The notes below the pieces were generated by a model. It did no database searches. It was not told the DNA's origin and was given only the letters and a program-made list of their open reading frames with translations. Shown one piece after another: positions 48,778-57,672 of a stretch of DNA of 64,000 nucleotides. Origin of the DNA: Mesorhizobium sp. WSM3860 (lineage in GTDB: Bacteria > Pseudomonadota > Alphaproteobacteria > Rhizobiales > Rhizobiaceae); the NCBI RefSeq assembly GCF_002294995.1, contig NZ_NSGF01000002.1, forward strand, positions 455,056 to 519,055. The letters are read 5' to 3'. A program made the translations under genes and the position numbers. Numbering within the stretch: the first letter of the stretch is position 1; each line of letters starts with the position of its first letter.

Positions 48778-49188
48778 GTGACTCCCTCGGCGATTTTGGA
48801 ATCGACGCTCTACGTGACTGATCTCAATGCCGCGGAGGCCTTCTATCGCGACATTATCGGCCTCGAGGCGGTCGGCAAGGTCGAAGGCCGCCACGTCTTC
48901 TTCCGCTGCGGCAACGGCGTGCTGCTCCTCTTCAATGCCGAGGCGACGAAAATTCCGCCGGCGCCCGACGCCAGGCTGAAGGTGCCGCCGCACGGCACGA
49001 TCGGCGAAGGGCATCTTTGCTTCACCGCGACTGCGGCAGAGATCGCCGAATGGCGCAACCATCTGGCGGCCAAGAACATCGCCATCGAAAGCGATTTCGA
49101 ATGGCCGCAGGGCGGGCACTCGATCTATATCCGCGACCCTTCGGGCAATTCGATCGAGTTCGCCGAGCCAAGGATCTGGGGCCTCTGA
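48778..49188 (+). CDS. VOC family (glyoxalase/bleomycin resistance-like) protein
   Basis: A 136-residue protein of two beta-alpha-beta-beta-beta units: [47 protein letters not shown] and [58 protein letters not shown]. Metal ligands typical of the fold (His in GEGHLCF, Glu in SIEFAEP) are present. Start GTG 48778 directly follows the repeat; earlier in-frame codons would translate the repeat and are rejected. Its stop overlaps the rdgB ATG by one base, so they are co-translated. Substrate unknown. Confidence 0.85.
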   Translation: MTPSAILESTLYVTDLNAAEAFYRDIIGLEAVGKVEGRHVFFRCGNGVLLLFNAEATKIPPAPDARLKVPPHGTIGEGHLCFTATAAEIAEWRNHLAAKNIAIESDFEWPQGGHSIYIRDPSGNSIEFAEPRIWGL

Positions 49189-49865
49189 TGCATTCTTTGA
49201 ACGGACAAAAGATCGTTGTTGCCAGCCACAATGAAGGCAAGCTGCGCGAATTCGCCGACCTGATGGCGCCGTTCGGCTTCGAGGCGAAATCGGCCAAGGA
49301 ATACGGCCTGCCCGAACCGGACGAGACCGGCACGACCTTCGAGGAGAATGCCTATATCAAGGCCTATGCCGCGGCCAAGGCCACCGGCCTGCCGGCGCTG
49401 TCGGACGATTCGGGGCTCTGTGTCGATGCGCTCGACGGCGCGCCCGGCGTCTACACCGCCAACTGGGCCGAGACGGCGGGCGGCACACGCGATTTCGGCA
49501 TGGCCATGCAGCGCACCGAAGTGGCGTTGCAGGAGGTCGGCGCGACCGAGCCGGCGCAGCGCGCCGGCCGCTTCGTCGCCGTCATCTGCCTCGCCTTTCC
49601 CGATGGCGAGGCCGAATATTACCGCGGCGAGGCCGAAGGCACGCTGGTCTGGCCGCCGCGCGGCACGCTCGGCTTCGGCTACGATCCGGTGTTCCTGCCC
49701 AACGGCTTCGACAAGACTTTTGGCGAGATGAGCGCCGAGCAAAAGCATGGCTGGAAGCCCGGCCAGGCAACAGCCCTGTCGCACCGCGCCCGCGCCTTCC
49801 AGAAGTTTGCGCAAGCCCGATTGGATTTGGCGCGGCCGGATCTGGCGCGGCTCGGGTCAAAATGA
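49188..49865 (+). CDS. rdgB: Non-canonical purine NTP pyrophosphatase (RdgB/HAM1)
   Basis: Hydrolyses dITP, XTP and related nucleotides to monophosphates, keeping them out of DNA. The 225-residue protein has [18 protein letters not shown], the substrate-binding start, [21 protein letters not shown] with the catalytic aspartates, and [17 protein letters not shown] with [27 protein letters not shown]. The ATG lies in the stop of the VOC gene and its own stop overlaps hemW by 4 bases. The C-terminal tail [15 protein letters not shown] is an extension with a repeated [12 protein letters not shown] phrase. Confidence 0.95.
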   Translation: MHSLNGQKIVVASHNEGKLREFADLMAPFGFEAKSAKEYGLPEPDETGTTFEENAYIKAYAAAKATGLPALSDDSGLCVDALDGAPGVYTANWAETAGGTRDFGMAMQRTEVALQEVGATEPAQRAGRFVAVICLAFPDGEAEYYRGEAEGTLVWPPRGTLGFGYDPVFLPNGFDKTFGEMSAEQKHGWKPGQATALSHRARAFQKFAQARLDLARPDLARLGSK

Positions 49866-51040
49866 TCGGGGCCGGGCAAACCATGCCGCTCGACCGCAGC
49901 CCCGGCTTCGGCGTCTATATCCATTGGCCGTTCTGCGCGGCCAAATGCCCTTACTGCGACTTCAACAGCCACGTTCGCCATCAGCCCGTCGACCAGGAGC
50001 GTTTTGCGCGGGCCTTCGAGACGGAGCTGAAGACCATGCGCGCCCGCACCGGGCCGCGCGAGGTGACCAGCATCTTCCTCGGCGGCGGCACGCCGTCGCT
50101 GATGAAGCCGGAAACTGTGTCAGCGGTTCTGGAAGCCGTGGCGAAGAACTGGACGGTGCCTGCCGGCATCGAGGTGACGCTGGAGGCGAACCCGTCCTCG
50201 GTCGAGGCCGAGCGCTTCCGCGGCTACCGGGCGGCCGGCGTCAACCGCGTGTCGCTGGGCGTGCAGGCGCTGAACGACAAGGATCTGCGCTTCCTCGGCC
50301 GGCTGCACAATGTCGAGGAGGCGCTGCACGCCATCGGGCTGGCGCGGGAAATCTTTCCGCGGCTTTCCTTCGACCTGATCTATGCGCGGCCCGGCCAGAC
50401 GCCTGAGGCTTGGCAGGCCGAGCTTGAGCAGGCGATCGGCCACGCCGCCGACCATCTCTCGCTCTACCAGCTCACCATCGAGGAGGGCACGCCCTTCCAT
50501 GCGCTGCATGCGGCGCGGAAATTCGTCCTGCCCGACAATGATCATGCCGCCGATCTCTACGCGCTGACGCAGGAGGTGACGGCGGCGCATGGGCTGCCGG
50601 CCTATGAGATCTCCAACCACGCGCGGCCGGGCGCGGAAAGCCGGCACAACCTGACCTATTGGCGCTATGGCGAATATGTCGGCGTCGGGCCGGGCGCGCA
50701 TGGCCGCTTCGTCGAGAACGGCCGCCGCACCGTGACGGTCGCGGAAAAAATGCCGGAGACCTGGGCCAATCTGGTCGACGCCAGGGGTCATGGCGTCACC
50801 GGCGGCGAGGTGCTGACGCGCGCCGAAGAGGCCGACGAGTTCCTGCTGATGGGGCTGCGGCTGGCCGAAGGCATCGACCTTCAGCGCTACGAGACGCTTG
50901 CCGGGCGCGGCCTTTCCAGCGCAAGGCTCTCGGTGCTGCAGGACGAAGGGCTGGTGGCGCCGGTCGGCAATGCACGGCTCCGCGCCACGACCGCCGGCAT
51001 GATCGTGCTGGATGCGGTGGTGGCAGACCTCGCGCGGTGA
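49862..51040 (+). CDS. hemW: Radical SAM heme chaperone HemW
   Basis: A 392-residue radical SAM protein. The cluster motif is C25-X3-C29-X2-C32 ([11 protein letters not shown]), followed by Phe rather than Cys, which marks HemW and not coproporphyrinogen dehydrogenase Hem[45 protein letters not shown] and [17 protein letters not shown] are family segments; the HemN C-terminal domain follows. HemW delivers heme to respiratory proteins. It overlaps rdgB by 4 bases and its stop overlaps the start of a decayed phosphatase gene. Confidence 0.94.
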   Translation: MIGAGQTMPLDRSPGFGVYIHWPFCAAKCPYCDFNSHVRHQPVDQERFARAFETELKTMRARTGPREVTSIFLGGGTPSLMKPETVSAVLEAVAKNWTVPAGIEVTLEANPSSVEAERFRGYRAAGVNRVSLGVQALNDKDLRFLGRLHNVEEALHAIGLAREIFPRLSFDLIYARPGQTPEAWQAELEQAIGHAADHLSLYQLTIEEGTPFHALHAARKFVLPDNDHAADLYALTQEVTAAHGLPAYEISNHARPGAESRHNLTYWRYGEYVGVGPGAHGRFVENGRRTVTVAEKMPETWANLVDARGHGVTGGEVLTRAEEADEFLLMGLRLAEGIDLQRYETLAGRGLSSARLSVLQDEGLVAPVGNARLRATTAGMIVLDAVVADLAR

Positions 51041-51361
51041 AAAAGGTTCTCTTCGTCTGCAGCCAGAACCGCTTGCGCAGTCCGACCGCCGAACAGGTAT
51101 TTTCCAGGCGTCGCGACATCGAGGTCGAATCGGCCGGCACCAAATCACGATGCCGACAACCCGGTGACGCATGAGCTCGTCGCGTAGGCCGACATCATCT
51201 TCGTCATGGAGAAGGCGCATCGGGCCAAGCTGCAGAAGAAGTTCCGGTCAAGCCTGAAGCGCGCCAGAATGATTTGCCTCGACATTCCGGACAACTACGC
51301 GTTCATGGATCCGGAGCTGGTGCGGCTGCTCGAGGCGAAGGTCTCGAAATATCTTGGCTGA
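51037..51361 (+). pseudogene. Low-molecular-weight protein-tyrosine phosphatase-like gene, broken
   Basis: From GTG 51037 (in the hemW stop codon) the frame reads [25 protein letters not shown], with the C-X5-R-S loop of low-molecular-weight phosphatases. After AGTK near 51145 one extra A in ACCAAATCAC shifts the frame. The shifted frame continues DADNPVTHELVA, then TAG at 51185-51187 in place of the expected Trp codon, then ADIIFVMEKAHRAKLQKKF and a normal end DPELVRLLEAKVSKYLG at 51361. Total length is 325 bases, one more than an intact 107-residue gene. Two separate lesions argue for a real pseudogene rather than a reading error. Confidence 0.85.
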
Positions 51362-51393
51362 ATGGCGTGGTTGAACGGCCGAGCGCGGCGCTT

Positions 51394-51535
51394 TCGTCAT
51401 CCTCGGGCTTGAGCGCGCTTGACCCGAGGATCATGCCGTGGCTGGGGCGGAGCACCGTTGGCGAGGGCTTCGATGTGAGGCCCAGGGTCTGCGCCGCGTC
51501 GACTCGCTCCTCGCTCCGCCTGGGATGAGGCGAGA
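51394..51535. repeat. Compound palindromic repeat, diverged relative of family C
   Basis: TCGTCATCCTCGGGCTTGAG then CGCGCTTGACCCGAGGATCA form one hairpin (CCTCGGG with CCCGAGG); GGCCCAGGGTCTGCGCC then CTCGCTCCTCGCTCCGCCTG with GGATGA form a second. The second half resembles the CTTCGCTCCTGCTTCGCCCTAGGATGA end of family C. It fills the gap between the pseudogene and the small minus-strand genes. Confidence 0.6.
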
Positions 51536-51558
51536 GATCGCGAAGGGTCGCGACTGTT

Positions 51559-51747
51559 CTAGGCGTCGTGCTTCTGGCGGTGCTTCCCGCGATCCTTTTC
51601 CGCATGCGCCTCGCCGGAACGGCCCTGCTTCAGGTCAGCCTTGTCGCGGCGGTTCCCGTGCTGGGCGGCGATCGGATGCGAAGGAATGCCCTCGCGGGCG
51701 GTCTTGCTTTCAAGTCGTGTGATGAAAATGTCGAAGCGATTGGGCAT
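51559..51747 (-). CDS. Hypothetical protein, 62 residues, highly charged
   Basis: A short, basic, hydrophilic protein: MPNRFDIFITRLESKTAREG start, then PSHPIAAQHGNRRDKADLKQGRSGEAHAEKDRGKHRQKHDA-type sequence, likely disordered. No known family recognised. It begins 7 bases after the stop of the 65-residue gene upstream on the minus strand, so the two may be one small operon. Only a weak ribosome-binding site (TGACCGGA) is seen. Such charged small proteins are common in rhizobial stress regulons. Confidence 0.5.
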   Translation of the reverse strand: MPNRFDIFITRLESKTAREGIPSHPIAAQHGNRRDKADLKQGRSGEAHAEKDRGKHRQKHDA

Positions 51748-51754
51748 CGTCCGG

Positions 51755-51952
51755 TCAGTGCTCCGTCGTGCTTTCGGTTTCGGTCGAGGCGTCTTGAACC
51801 GCGGGGCTTGGAAGCGGCTTCATCACTTCCTTGTCCTTTGTCCTGGCGGAGGGTTCCCGATTCTCCGAACCGGCAATCTTCTCCGATCCGGCAAAGCGCT
51901 TGCAGCCCGAATAATAGGGCGTGAAAGCGTCTTGAATGATCAGGCTGTCCAT
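51755..51952 (-). CDS. Hypothetical protein, 65 residues
   Basis: A 65-residue protein, MDSLIIQDAFTPYYSGCKRF at the start and a Ser/Thr/Glu/Lys-rich tail. I do not recognise a family. Support for a real gene is the strong GAGGAGGAGGA ribosome-binding site just before the ATG at 51952. Further upstream on the minus strand is GGAACCAAACCGCG, which resembles the -35 half of an EcfG promoter, though the matching CGTT is absent. Divergent from rsmI across about 120 bases. Confidence 0.55.
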   Translation of the reverse strand: MDSLIIQDAFTPYYSGCKRFAGSEKIAGSENREPSARTKDKEVMKPLPSPAVQDASTETESTTEH

Positions 51953-52073
51953 CCTGTCCTCCTCCTCGGGGAATCAGGGGTAAAATACGCCTTACGCGGT
52001 TTGGTTCCGCATCATGGCAAAGGCATGGCGATTCGCTTTCGTCGCCATCACGTTTTGCAACCGGGGATGAGCC

Positions 52074-52997
52074 GTGGCAAACAGTGGCGCGTGGGGAGGG
52101 CCTCAGTTGACCGGCGACAAACGCAGCTATGTAATCGGGCAGACCGAGATTGCGGCGCGGCCGCTGGAGCCGGCGCTCTATCTGGTGGCGACGCCGATCG
52201 GCAATCTCGCCGATGTCACGCTGCGTGCGCTGGAGACGCTGGCCGGCGCCGACATCGTTGCCTGCGAGGACACCCGCGTCTCGCGCGTGCTGCTGGAGCG
52301 CTACGGCATCCGCCGGCGCACCACGGCCTATCACGAGCACAATGCCGCCGAGGCCGGGCCGAAGCTGATCGAGTCGCTCGCTGCCGGACAAAGCGTGGCG
52401 CTGATCTCGGATGCCGGCACGCCGCTGGTTTCCGATCCCGGCTACCGGCTGGTCGGCGAGGCGCTGGAGCGCGGCATCCGCGTTATTCCGGTGCCCGGAC
52501 CGTCGGCGGCGCTTGCCGCGCTGACCGCTTCCGGCCTGCCTTCCGACGCCTTTCTGTTCGCCGGTTTCTTGCCGGCCAAGGCAGGCCAGAGGCTCACCAA
52601 GCTCGAAAGCTTCAGGCAGGTGCCGGCGACGCTCATCTTCTATGAATCGCCGCGCCGGCTGGCCGAGACGCTTGGTGCGATGGTGCAAGTGCTTGGCGGA
52701 GCGCGCAAAGCGGCGATTGGCCGCGAGCTGACCAAGGCGTTCGAGGAGATGCGAACGGGGACGCTCGGAGAGCTTGCCGATCACTATGCGGCGGCCGAGA
52801 CGCCCAAAGGCGAAATCGTCGTCTGCGTCGGCCCGCCGGAGGCGGCCGAAGACCAGCCGGCCGACATCGACCGGCTGCTGTTGTCTTTGGCCGCCGAAAT
52901 GCCGGCCTCCAAGGCAGCGGCGGAAGCGGCGAAGATGACCGGCGGCCAGAAACAGGCGCTCTACCGCCGGCTGATCGAGCTGAAGGACAGACCATGA
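52074..52997 (+). CDS. rsmI: 16S rRNA (cytidine1402-2'-O)-methyltransferase
   Basis: Methylates the ribose of C1402 in the 30S decoding centre. The 307-residue SAM enzyme has LYLVATPIGNLADVTLRALETLAGADIVACEDTRVSRVLL at residues 35-75, ALISDAGTPLVSDPGYRLV and VIPVPGPSAALAALTASGLPSDAFLFAGFLP, all diagnostic of RsmI. Start GTG 52074 with GGGG before it; a second start further in cannot be excluded because residues 1-20 are not conserved. The C-terminal ~40 residues carry the typical helical end (KAAAEAAKMTGGQKQALYRRL). Its stop lies in a dispersed repeat. Confidence 0.93.
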   Translation: MANSGAWGGPQLTGDKRSYVIGQTEIAARPLEPALYLVATPIGNLADVTLRALETLAGADIVACEDTRVSRVLLERYGIRRRTTAYHEHNAAEAGPKLIESLAAGQSVALISDAGTPLVSDPGYRLVGEALERGIRVIPVPGPSAALAALTASGLPSDAFLFAGFLPAKAGQRLTKLESFRQVPATLIFYESPRRLAETLGAMVQVLGGARKAAIGRELTKAFEEMRTGTLGELADHYAAAETPKGEIVVCVGPPEAAEDQPADIDRLLLSLAAEMPASKAAAEAAKMTGGQKQALYRRLIELKDRP

Positions 52998-53045
52998 TCC
53001 CAAAAAGTGGAAACCGGTTTTTGGAAGAGATCATGGTCAAACAAG
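52990..53045. repeat. Dispersed repeat, family E, copy 2
   Basis: AGACCATGATCCCAAAAAGT then GGAAACCGGTTTTTGGAAGA and GATCATGGTCAAACAAG; the ACCATGATC and GATCATGGT ends are inverted. Reverse-complement partner at 40404-40459. The repeat contains the rsmI stop codon and ends 3 bases before the yraN ATG, so it bridges the two genes. Confidence 0.8.
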
Positions 53046-53048
53046 AAA

Positions 53049-53426
53049 ATGGCTGAGCGCACCGTCGGTCATCGGCGAAAAGCCTATCGGCGCGGCCATC
53101 GCGGCGAATGGCTGGCGGCGCTGGCGCTGATGCTGAAGGGCTATCGCATCCTTGCGCGCCGCCATCGCACAAGGCTCGGCGAGATCGACCTGATCGCCAG
53201 GCGCGGCGACCTGGTGCTGTTCGTCGAGGTCAAGGCGCGGCGGACGCTGATGGAGGCGATGGAAGCGATCGCCCACGCCTCGGAACGGCGCATCGAAAGC
53301 GCCGCCGACCTCTGGCTGTCGCGCCAGCCCGACTATGGCAGGCTTTCGGTGCGCTTCGACATGGTGGCGGTGCTGCCCTGGCGCTGGCCGGTGCATGTCG
53401 AGAATGCGTTTTATGGAAGGAGTTGA
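53049..53426 (+). CDS. YraN family (UPF0102) endonuclease-like protein
   Basis: A 125-residue protein with the restriction-endonuclease-like fold of UPF0102: [53 protein letters not shown] holds the E-x(n)-D-x(n)-E-x-K catalytic pattern (Glu in GEW, Asp in EIDLI, E-V-K). Its role is not settled. It follows rsmI as in most Alphaproteobacteria. Start ATG 53049 gives the usual length, with only a poor ribosome-binding site because the family E repeat lies upstream; a GTG at 53007 inside the repeat is in frame. gshB, often next, is not here. Confidence 0.9.
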   Translation: MAERTVGHRRKAYRRGHRGEWLAALALMLKGYRILARRHRTRLGEIDLIARRGDLVLFVEVKARRTLMEAMEAIAHASERRIESAADLWLSRQPDYGRLSVRFDMVAVLPWRWPVHVENAFYGRS

Positions 53427-53464
53427 GGGGCTGTGCGGCCGTAGCTTGCGAGGCGTCGGCGGGA

Positions 53465-53625
53465 CAGCGCCCCCTCTTGGCCGGCCATCTCCCCCACTTG
53501 GGGGGAGATCAGATGTCGCCGTCGCCTTCGCCAATCGCCAATGTTGCAGGAGATAGCGCCTTCGGCGAAGCTGCCAATCTCCCCCCTTGTGGGGGAGATG
53601 TCCGGCAGGACAGAGGGGGCGCGAA
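53465..53625. repeat. RIME-like mosaic palindrome, full copy
   Basis: CGCCCCCTCTTGGCCGGCCA, a CTCCCCC/GGGGGGAG hairpin, the middle word TTCGCCAATCGCCAATGTTG at 53527-53546, then GCTGCCAATCTCCCCCCTTG with TGGGGGAGATGTCCGGCAGG. Closest to 48611-48776. It lies between the convergent yraN and uppP genes. Confidence 0.85.
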
Positions 53626-53661
53626 GGAACTCGACGTTGCGCTATTGAGCGGGCCTGTCAC

Positions 53662-54468
53662 TCACCCCCAGATCATCAGCGCCATCAGTCCGAGCCCGCC
53701 GACCACGAGGCGCCACCAGCCGAACAGCGAGTAGCCCTTGCGCGAGACGTAATCGAGCAGGAAGCGCACCACGAAGAGCGCGGTGACGAAGGCGGCGATG
53801 AAGCCGACGGCGATGATCGGCAGGTCGGCCGAGGTCAGCACGTTGCGGTTCTTGAACAGATCGAAGGCGAAGGCGCCGACCATAGTCGGCATGGCAACGA
53901 AGAAGGAAAACTCCGCCGCCGCGCGCTTGTCGACGCCCAAGAGCAGCGCGCCTACGATGGTCGAGCCGGAGCGCGAGGTGCCGGGTATCAGCGACAGGCA
54001 CTGGAACAGGCCGATCTGGAGATAAAGCCTGGTCGGGAAGCGCTCGACGTCGCGGTAGATGGGCTTCAGGTTCATGCGGTCGACGGCGAGCAGCACCACA
54101 CCGCCGATGATCAGCATGATGCAGATCAGGCGCGGCGATTCGAACAGGAAGGTCTTGATGAAGTCATGCGCCAGCGCGCCGATGACCGCCGCCGGCAGGA
54201 AGGCGATGAGGATGCCGATGACGAAATGCCTTGTCAGCCGGTCATGCGGCAGTTCGAGCAGCATCTTCCAGAGGCGGCGGAAATAGACGCTGAGGATCGC
54301 GAGGATCGCGCCGAGCTGGATCAAAATCTCGAAGGCCTTGCCGGTCGAATGGAAGCCGAGGAAATGGCCGGCGAGCAGGATGTGGCCGGTCGATGAAACC
54401 GGGATGAATTCGGTCAGGCCCTCGATCAGCCCAAGCAGCAGCGCTTCGACAATGGTCTGGCTTTCCAT
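53662..54468 (-). CDS. uppP: Undecaprenyl-diphosphatase (UppP/BacA)
   Basis: Dephosphorylates undecaprenyl pyrophosphate to recycle the cell-wall lipid carrier; overproduction gives bacitracin resistance. The 268-residue membrane protein has both signature blocks: [23 protein letters not shown] at residues 10-32 (E-X4-E and SSTGH) and [12 protein letters not shown] near residue 165. About seven to eight helices are expected. It uses a fold unrelated to the PAP2 protein at 17.4 kb, which may share the same lipid. Start ATG 54468. Confidence 0.95.
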   Translation of the reverse strand: MESQTIVEALLLGLIEGLTEFIPVSSTGHILLAGHFLGFHSTGKAFEILIQLGAILAILSVYFRRLWKMLLELPHDRLTRHFVIGILIAFLPAAVIGALAHDFIKTFLFESPRLICIMLIIGGVVLLAVDRMNLKPIYRDVERFPTRLYLQIGLFQCLSLIPGTSRSGSTIVGALLLGVDKRAAAEFSFFVAMPTMVGAFAFDLFKNRNVLTSADLPIIAVGFIAAFVTALFVVRFLLDYVSRKGYSLFGWWRLVVGGLGLMALMIWG

Positions 54469-54603
54469 GGCAACCTCTGCTTCGAGTGACGGCTAAGGGG
54501 AAGGGCTTGCTTGTCATGGCGCGGAAGTCCCCCTATAGGTCGCAACACATGACAGTCCCTGGAATCGGGCCGCCAAGACTTACCGGCGCTTACACCAATT
54601 TGC

Positions 54604-54675
54604 CAGTGTGCAATCCGGAATTCGCCGCACCTCGGAGCAGCGCACTGTGCGAATTCCGGATTCTGAGCCACACTG
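54604..54675. repeat. Long imperfect hairpin, family F, first element
   Basis: CAGTGTG (54604-54610) and CACACTG (54669-54675) form the outer ends; inside, AATCCGGAATTCG (54612-54624) pairs perfectly with CGAATTCCGGATT (54650-54662). The 319-base gap between uppP and the GST gene consists mostly of this and the next hairpin; I see no gene in it. Confidence 0.75.
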
Positions 54676-54688
54676 TCAACTTTGAGTT

Positions 54689-54765
54689 CTAGTGTGGTTT
54701 TGGATTTGAAGTTCCTGGACGCTGATGCCATTGAGGGTGCAGGAACTTCAAATCCACCACACTAG
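54689..54765. repeat. Long imperfect hairpin, family F, second element (MITE-like)
   Basis: CTAGTGTGG with GGATTTGAAGTTCCTG (54689-54717) pairs with CAGGAACTTCAAATCC and CCACACTAG (54740-54765), interrupted only by a 3-base TTT bulge. The ends read C-TA-GTGTGG and CCACAC-TA-G, so the element is bracketed by TA dinucleotides, as for IS630/Tc1-type miniature elements. It ends 22 bases before the GST start codon. Confidence 0.75.
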
Positions 54766-54787
54766 TGCGCCCTATCATCGCGGAACC

Positions 54788-55480
54788 ATGCTGACGCTTT
54801 TTCACCACCCGATGTTCTCCACCTGCCGGTTCGTCCGCCTCGCCTTCGGTGAGTATGGCGAGGAGCTGGCCCTGATCGAGGAGAAGCCCTGGACCCGGCG
54901 CAAGGAGTTTCTGGCGCTCAATCCGGCCGGCACGCTGCCGATCCTGCTGGCCGAAGGCGACGTGCCGATCGTCGGCGCCATGGTCATCGCCGAATATCTC
55001 GACGAGACACGCGGGGTGCTGAAGCGCGACAGGCGGCTGTTTGCCGAGGACCCGATGCAGCGCGCCGAAATCCGACGGCTGACCGACTGGTATCTCAGCA
55101 AGGCCGAAAGCGAGGTCACCCGCCATCTGGTGCGCGAGCGCGTGCTGAAGCCGGTGATGCCGGAAACAGCGGGCGGCGGCTCACCCGATTCGGGTGCGAT
55201 CCGCGCCGCGCGCGCCAACATCCGCCAGCACATGAAATACACCAACTGGCTGGCCGGCACGCGTCACTGGCTGGCCGGCAACAAGGTGACCTATGCCGAC
55301 CTCGCCGCGGCCGCGACGCTTTCCGTGCTCGACTATCTCGGCGAGATCGACTGGCGCGAGCACTCGGCGGCGCGCGAATGGTATACTCGCGTGAAATCAA
55401 GGCCGTCGTTCCGGCCGCTGCTCACCGATCGCGTGCGCGGCCTGTCGCCGGTATCGCATTATGCGGACCTCGATTTCTGA
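54788..55480 (+). CDS. Glutathione S-transferase family protein
   Basis: A 230-residue [38 protein letters not shown] is the thioredoxin-fold start, with FSTCR giving a Ser/Cys pair at the active site. [30 protein letters not shown] is the cis-proline region, and [25 protein letters not shown] the C-terminal helical domain. It overlaps queG by 20 bases, a conserved arrangement in rhizobia. ATG 54788 follows the family F hairpin directly; no clear ribosome-binding site is seen. Substrate unknown. Confidence 0.9.
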   Translation: MLTLFHHPMFSTCRFVRLAFGEYGEELALIEEKPWTRRKEFLALNPAGTLPILLAEGDVPIVGAMVIAEYLDETRGVLKRDRRLFAEDPMQRAEIRRLTDWYLSKAESEVTRHLVRERVLKPVMPETAGGGSPDSGAIRAARANIRQHMKYTNWLAGTRHWLAGNKVTYADLAAAATLSVLDYLGEIDWREHSAAREWYTRVKSRPSFRPLLTDRVRGLSPVSHYADLDF

Positions 55481-56618
55481 CAAGACGAAGCTGCGCGCGC
55501 TGATCGACGCGGAGGCGCGCCGCGCCGGCTTCGACGCCGTTGCCGTCACCCGGCCGGACGCGATCCCGCTGGCGCCCGCGCGGCTGGCCGAGTTCGTCGC
55601 CGGGGGATTTCACGGCTCGATGGACTGGATCGCCGAGACGGTTCTGCGGCGCGCCGAGCCCTCGACGCTGTGGCCGGAAGTGCGATCGATCATCGTGCTC
55701 GCCATGAACTACGGTCCGGACCGGGATCCGCGCGATGTCCTCGACAAACATGATCGCGGCGCGATCTCGGTCTACGCGCAAAATCGCGACTATCACGACG
55801 TGATGAAAGGTCGGCTGAAGGAAATCGCGGGCAAGATCGTCGCGCGCGCCGGCGGCGACGTGAAGGTGTTCGTCGACACGGCGCCGGTGATGGAAAAGCC
55901 GCTGGCGGAAGCCGCGGGGCTGGGCTGGCAGGGCAAGCACACCAACCTGGTGAGCCGCGAGCACGGCTCATGGCTGTTCCTCGGCACCATCTTCACGACG
56001 GCCGAGCTTGAGCCGGACAAAGCTGAGATCGACCATTGCGGCTCCTGCCGCGCCTGCCTCGACATCTGCCCGACCGATGCGTTCCCGGCGCCGTACCGGC
56101 TCGATGCGCGGCGCTGCATCTCCTACCTCACCATCGAGAACAAGGGGCCGATCCCGCGCGAATTTCGCGAGGCGATCGGCAACCGCATCTATGGCTGCGA
56201 CGACTGCCTGGCCGCCTGTCCGTGGAACAAATTCGCCAGCGTCGCCGCCGAGGCCAAGCTTGCCGCGCGCGAAGATCTGCGCGAGCCGCGGCTGTCGGAG
56301 CTGCTGTTGCTCGACGATGCGACGTTCCGCTCCTTTTTCTCGGGCTCGCCGATCAAGCGCATCGGCCGCGACCGTTTTGTCCGCAACGCGCTGATCGCCG
56401 CCGGCAATTCGGGCGATGCTTCGCTGACGCCGATCGCGCGCGGCCTGCTCGACGCCGGCTCGCCCCTGGTGCGGGGTGCGGCAGTATGGGCGCTATCGCG
56501 ACTGATGCCGCGGCGCGATTTTGCGGAGCTCGCCGCATCGGCCTTGCAGGCCGAAGGCGATGCAACGGTGCGCGACGAATGGCTGTCAGCGCTGCCGGTT
56601 CCCGCAAAGGACCATTGA
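55461..56618 (+). CDS. queG: Epoxyqueuosine reductase
   Basis: Reduces epoxyqueuosine to queuosine in tRNA with cobalamin. The 385-residue protein has [26 protein letters not shown] with the catalytic Asp139, two [4Fe-4S] sites with C193, C196, C199, C203 ([12 protein letters not shown]) and C246, C249, C253 ([11 protein letters not shown]), and a C-terminal HEAT-like repeat region ([17 protein letters not shown]). It starts inside the GST gene. The YeeZ-like epimerase follows 16 bases later, so the three genes probably form one operon. Confidence 0.95.
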   Translation: MRTSISDKTKLRALIDAEARRAGFDAVAVTRPDAIPLAPARLAEFVAGGFHGSMDWIAETVLRRAEPSTLWPEVRSIIVLAMNYGPDRDPRDVLDKHDRGAISVYAQNRDYHDVMKGRLKEIAGKIVARAGGDVKVFVDTAPVMEKPLAEAAGLGWQGKHTNLVSREHGSWLFLGTIFTTAELEPDKAEIDHCGSCRACLDICPTDAFPAPYRLDARRCISYLTIENKGPIPREFREAIGNRIYGCDDCLAACPWNKFASVAAEAKLAAREDLREPRLSELLLLDDATFRSFFSGSPIKRIGRDRFVRNALIAAGNSGDASLTPIARGLLDAGSPLVRGAAVWALSRLMPRRDFAELAASALQAEGDATVRDEWLSALPVPAKDH

Positions 56619-56634
56619 AGAAGAGGATTCATTG

Positions 56635-57540
56635 ATGGGCGAGAGACGCTTCTTCATTTTCGGCGCCGGCTATTCCGGCAAGGCTTTTGCGAGGGCCAAT
56701 GAGGATGGCGCGCCGATCTTCGGCACGACTCGCTCGCCGGAAAAGTTCGAGGCGTTGCGGCAGGCAGGCATCGTGCCGTCAAGCTTCGAAGGTTCGTTGA
56801 CCCCGCAAATCAGCGACGCGCTTCGGCAAGCAACGCATCTCGTCATCTCGGTCGCTCCGGACGAAGCGGGCGATCCGGTGCTCAATGCGGCCGGCGAGGC
56901 GATCCGGGCCAAGATGCCGGCGCTCAAATGGATCGGCTATCTCTCGACCGTCGGCGTCTATGGCGATCATGGCGGCGCCTGGGTGGACGAGAGCGCCGAC
57001 TGCAGGCCGGTTTCGAAGCGCTCGGTGATGCGGGTGGCGGCCGAACAGGAATGGCTGGCTCTTGGGCGGGAAATCGGAAAGCCGGTAGCGATCCTGCGGC
57101 TTTCCGGCATTTACGGCCCTGGCCGCAACGCGCTGGCCAATCTCGACGACGGCACCGCAAGGCGGCTGGTCAAGCCCGGCCAGGTCTTCAACCGTATCCA
57201 TTGCGACGACATCGCCGGCGCCCTGTGGCATCTGGCCGATAGGAATCGCGGCGGCATCTTCAATGTCACCGACGACGAGCCGGCGCCGCCGCAGGATGTC
57301 GTCGCCTATGCCGCCGGGCTTATGGGCGTGGAGGCGCCTCCGGAAATCCCCTTCGAGACGGCGCAACTTTCGCCCATGGCGCGGTCCTTCTACGGCGAGA
57401 ACAAGCGCGTCGCCAACGCGGCGATCAAAGCGGCAGGCTACAGCTTTCGTTTGCCGAACTATCGGGTGGCGCTGGAGCGGATGTGGGCCGACGGCAACTG
57501 GCGGGACGGAGAGCCGCGCAGCCCAATGAAACGCTCGTGA
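56635..57540 (+). CDS. NAD-dependent epimerase/dehydratase-like (YeeZ-type) SDR
   Basis: A 301-residue extended/atypical SDR. FFIFGAGYSGKAFARA is the nucleotide-binding turn (GxGYxG form of YeeZ), GTTRSPEKFEALRQAGI follows, and WIGYLSTVGVYGDHGGAWVDE has the active-site serine region. ILRLSGIYGPGRN and RIHCDDIAGALWHL are the substrate-side motifs. The Y-X3-K pair is not in standard position, as in other YeeZ proteins, so catalysis is uncertain. Start ATG 56635 follows AAGAAGAGG. Function of the family is not known. Confidence 0.87.
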   Translation: MGERRFFIFGAGYSGKAFARANEDGAPIFGTTRSPEKFEALRQAGIVPSSFEGSLTPQISDALRQATHLVISVAPDEAGDPVLNAAGEAIRAKMPALKWIGYLSTVGVYGDHGGAWVDESADCRPVSKRSVMRVAAEQEWLALGREIGKPVAILRLSGIYGPGRNALANLDDGTARRLVKPGQVFNRIHCDDIAGALWHLADRNRGGIFNVTDDEPAPPQDVVAYAAGLMGVEAPPEIPFETAQLSPMARSFYGENKRVANAAIKAAGYSFRLPNYRVALERMWADGNWRDGEPRSPMKRS

Positions 57541-57572
57541 GCGAAGCGAAGTGGATGGCGATTATGATTCGC

Positions 57573-57617
57573 ACCTGAAGCGCGCGTCTTTCGAGATTCG
57601 CTCCATGCGCTTCAGGT
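57573..57617. terminator. Hairpin between the epimerase and mepA genes
   Basis: ACCTGAAGCGC at 57573-57583 pairs perfectly (11 bp) with GCGCTTCAGGT at 57607-57617 across a 23-base loop. Only TTTG follows, so it could be a weak terminator or a binding site for mepA control. Confidence 0.4.
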
Positions 57618-57672
57618 TTGGGGAGACATGTTTTAGCATTGCGTCGCGCCACTGGAGAGGGGACTCGACCTG

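Noticed and set aside
48611..53625. Regularly recurring hairpins considered as a CRISPR array.
   Set aside because: Copies are kilobases apart, variable and palindromic, with genes between; no spacer pattern and no cas genes.
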